From: Planctomycetota bacterium | GTDB taxonomy: Bacteria; Planctomycetota; Phycisphaerae; WQYP01 | Assembly: GCA_021828935.1 (NCBI GenBank) | Contig: JAJZCU010000142.1 | Span: forward strand, 1 to 6,197 | Reading direction: 5' to 3' | DNA length: 6,197 nt | Shown: in pieces, positions 4,521 through 6,197 of the stretch | Numbering within the stretch: the stretch's first letter is position 1 | Layout of the letters: every line of letters starts with the position of its first letter | The notes under the pieces: model-generated | Told to the model about the DNA's origin: nothing | What the model saw: the letters and a program-made list of their open reading frames with translations, nothing else | Databases searched by the model: none | Translations under genes and position numbers: made by a program

Positions 4521-5650
4521 GTTTTGTGGCGGATAAAAAACGGGAGCACGAGGCCAACGCCGAAACCGCGTTGAAGGAAAAAAACTACGCCAATGCGTGG
4601 TTTCACACCGCCAAGGCGGCGGAGCTGGGGCTGCGCCTGGCCGAAGACAGCGAAGGGCGCGTGGCCAAACGGTATGTGGATGACGCCTTTGAATTAATAG
4701 AAATCGCCGCGCAACTCAAGCAGAAAGCCTCCGCCGCCCAGAAAAAACCGGCCGCCACGCAAGTTACCGATGGCCCTCCGCAAACGGAAAAACCGACCGC
4801 GGAAAACTGGCAACTCTCGGAGCGCCCGGCGCAGCGCCTGGCCGATGTCGCCGGCCTGGATGCCGTGAAGGCCGAACTGGCCGAAAAAGTCATTGAACCA
4901 TTTCAGCACCCGGAATTATTTGCGCGCTTTAAGCTCAAGCCCGGCGGCGGCGTATTGATGTACGGCCCGCCCGGAAATGGAAAGACATTTATTGCCCGCG
5001 CCGTGGCCGGCGAATTGGACGCCGCATTCTTTGCCGTGAACGCCGCGCAAATTAAAGACAAATATGTCGGCGAGACCGAAAAAAATCTACAAAAGCTTTT
5101 TGACGCCGCCCGCACGCACGACCGCGCCGTATTGTTTATTGATGAAGTGGACCAACTGTTGGGCAAGCGGGGCAACCAAAAAATAGGCTCGGTGGCGCAG
5201 TTTTTAACCTTGGCCGACGGATTAATACAAAACAAGAATTGTCTGCTGATTCTGGCCGCTACCAACAAACCCTGGATGCTTGATGAGGCCGTCGTGCGCC
5301 CCGGCCGGCTGGGCACGCACATTTACGTGGGCCCGCCGGACGCCGGCGCCCGCGAAGGAATTTTGGCATTGAACCTCAAAGATGTTCCCGTCGGCCCCGA
5401 CGTAAACCTCACGCAGGTTGCCGACCAAACCGAGGGCTACAGTGGCGCCGATCTGGCCGAACTCTGCGACCGCGCCAAGCGCGCCGCCAAGAATCGGCAA
5501 AGCACCAGCGGCCATGATGAAATGGTGCTGGGCGCCGATTTTACCGCCGCGTTGCAAATGGTGCGGCCATCGATCACCGCCGATCAACTCAAAAGCTACG
5601 CCGCATGGCGCCAGGGCGACGATCACGCCGCCGCCGGTGAAGAGGAATGA
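4517..5650 (+). CDS. MIT-domain AAA ATPase, Vps4/CdvC-like
   Basis: The predicted protein has 377 residues and is an ATP-driven unfoldase/disassembly factor. Residues 1-75 form a three-helix MIT-like domain with alternating Ala and charged positions, including KEKNYANAWFHTAKAAELGL (20-39) and the FELIEIAAQLKQK helix (58-70). Residues 76-105 are a linker. The AAA module then shows Walker A GPPGNGKT (150-157, Asn in the usual Thr position), pore loop KYVGE with aromatic Tyr183, Walker B LFIDE (206-210), sensor-1 Asn250 and candidate arginine fingers at 261 and 264 in RPGRLG. A GYSGADL sensor-2 helix follows at 307-313. The C-terminal PSITADQLKSYAAW (351-364) resembles the closing helix of Vps4/Cdc48 proteins. 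No extra beta-domain insertion is seen. All catalytic residues are present. Its partner is probably the overlapping ESCRT-III-like protein. A general Cdc48-type ATPase with a MIT-like adaptor domain is the alternative. Confidence 0.85.
   Translation: MSFVADKKREHEANAETALKEKNYANAWFHTAKAAELGLRLAEDSEGRVAKRYVDDAFELIEIAAQLKQKASAAQKKPAATQVTDGPPQTEKPTAENWQLSERPAQRLADVAGLDAVKAELAEKVIEPFQHPELFARFKLKPGGGVLMYGPPGNGKTFIARAVAGELDAAFFAVNAAQIKDKYVGETEKNLQKLFDAARTHDRAVLFIDEVDQLLGKRGNQKIGSVAQFLTLADGLIQNKNCLLILAATNKPWMLDEAVVRPGRLGTHIYVGPPDAGAREGILALNLKDVPVGPDVNLTQVADQTEGYSGADLAELCDRAKRAAKNRQSTSGHDEMVLGADFTAALQMVRPSITADQLKSYAAWRQGDDHAAAGEEE
4688..4738 (+). repeat. Copy B of the internal duplication (matches 1-51)
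   Basis: This lies inside the AAA ATPase gene and encodes the last helix of the MIT-like domain. It is exactly identical to bases 1-42, with two mismatches over the next nine bases. Confidence 0.9.
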
Positions 5651-5681
5651 CGTCCCCCCGCCCATCTGCCGCCGGAGCACC

Positions 5682-6197
5682 ATGTTTAACACGCTGTCGT
5701 CGATTTTGAAAACTGCCGGGGTGGCCGTGCTGTTTGGCGCCCTGGTGGTGAAGGCCTGGAGCTTCTTTTCGCCGCGTCCGGCGCCGGTCCCTGTTTCCGG
5801 CAATCGGGTTATTACCAAATTCGTGGCCGCCGCCTCGGGCGATCTGCTGCATGAGCGCAGCAATGTTCGCACCGCAACGCTGCTGCACTTCGCCAATGAT
5901 CCGCACGGCATCATTGCGCGGAATCTTCGCGCCGGCATCAAGAAAATCCACGCGCTGACGCTGCTGCCCAAGTCCAAACTTCATTCCCTGGAAACGCGAC
6001 TTCACGTGTCCGGCGCCGCAGCCGTAACCCCCGCCACTGCCCTGCGGGCAGCTAAGAAAAGTCATGAGCAAGGCGCCGTTTTCGGAACCGTGCATCGTTT
6101 CGCCACAACGGTCTCCGGCGCAACGCTTGATTGCACCGTGGCCCTGGCCAGCGTGGCCCGCGGGCGGATCATATTCCAAAAAGATTACAAATTTAAT
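5682..6197 (+). CDS. Membrane-anchored protein of unknown function (partial at right edge)
   Basis: At least 172 residues are encoded, open to the end of the window with no stop. The ATG lies 31 bases after the ATPase stop, with GGAG four bases upstream, so it is probably in the same operon. Residues about 9-28 (LKTAGVAVLFGALVVKAWSF) form one hydrophobic segment followed by a Pro-rich spacer, suggesting a signal anchor with the rest outside the cytoplasm. There is no lipobox Cys. The remainder alternates strands and helices: ATLLHFANDPHGIIARNLRAGI (65-86), LLPKSKLHSL (94-103), then GAVFGTVHRF (131-140) and LDCTVALASVARGRIIFQ (149-166). That order loosely recalls the TolB-N/CsgG-type fold (strand, Asn-Asp, helix, then a G-x-V-x-G-T-V strand). 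I do not recognise it securely. It could be the membrane partner of the ESCRT-III-like module. Confidence 0.65.
   Translation, partial: MFNTLSSILKTAGVAVLFGALVVKAWSFFSPRPAPVPVSGNRVITKFVAAASGDLLHERSNVRTATLLHFANDPHGIIARNLRAGIKKIHALTLLPKSKLHSLETRLHVSGAAAVTPATALRAAKKSHEQGAVFGTVHRFATTVSGATLDCTVALASVARGRIIFQKDYKFN

Noticed and set aside
5222..6179. Minus-strand open frames opposite the ATPase end and the membrane-anchored gene
   Set aside because: They are shadows of the plus-strand genes, which show clear motifs and ribosome binding sites.

Overview
The window is GC-rich bacterial DNA. The N-terminal style of the type-4 uracil-DNA glycosylase (a long Ala/Pro-rich linker before the catalytic domain), the DUF4384 protein and the Cdc48/Vps4-type AAA ATPase suggest the PVC group, most likely Planctomycetota (Phycisphaerae-like). 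This is inference from family resemblance. No rRNA or tRNA gene is present to fix the taxon.

Layout. Positions 1-198 hold the tail of a reading frame whose first 14 codons are an exact DNA copy of part of the AAA ATPase gene found at 4688-4729. Positions 199-548 carry no convincing gene but are rich in short palindromic repeats. Three genes then run on the minus strand, read right to left: an SPFH-like/coiled-coil/DUF4384 protein (2067-3713), a type-4-like uracil-DNA glycosylase (1025-2044), and a C-terminally shortened DUF1398-like protein (549-881). Facing away from them on the plus strand are an ESCRT-III/Snf7-like helical protein (3855-4520), a MIT-AAA ATPase of Vps4 type overlapping it by 4 bases (4517-5650), and the start of a membrane-anchored protein that runs off the window (5682-6197). 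A plausible sigma70-type promoter lies in the 141-base divergent gap.

How the genes may work together. The plus-strand pair looks like an ESCRT-III filament protein and its Vps4-like disassembly ATPase. The small protein has a basic amphipathic-looking N-terminus, a long helical hairpin, an acidic C-terminal half and a MIM1-like tail. The ATPase has a three-helix MIT-like domain, a complete AAA module and a short C-terminal helix. In eukaryotes and archaea such pairs remodel membranes. The bacterial ESCRT-III relatives generally recognised are PspA/Vipp1, which do not form a two-gene unit with a MIT-AAA ATPase. The divergent SPFH-like protein (a membrane-scaffold type fold) and the downstream single-pass membrane protein fit a membrane-associated system. 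I infer a bacterial ESCRT-III/Vps4-like membrane-remodelling module. The glycosylase and the DUF1398-like gene are probably ordinary neighbours, although the glycosylase lacks all four usual iron-sulfur cysteines.
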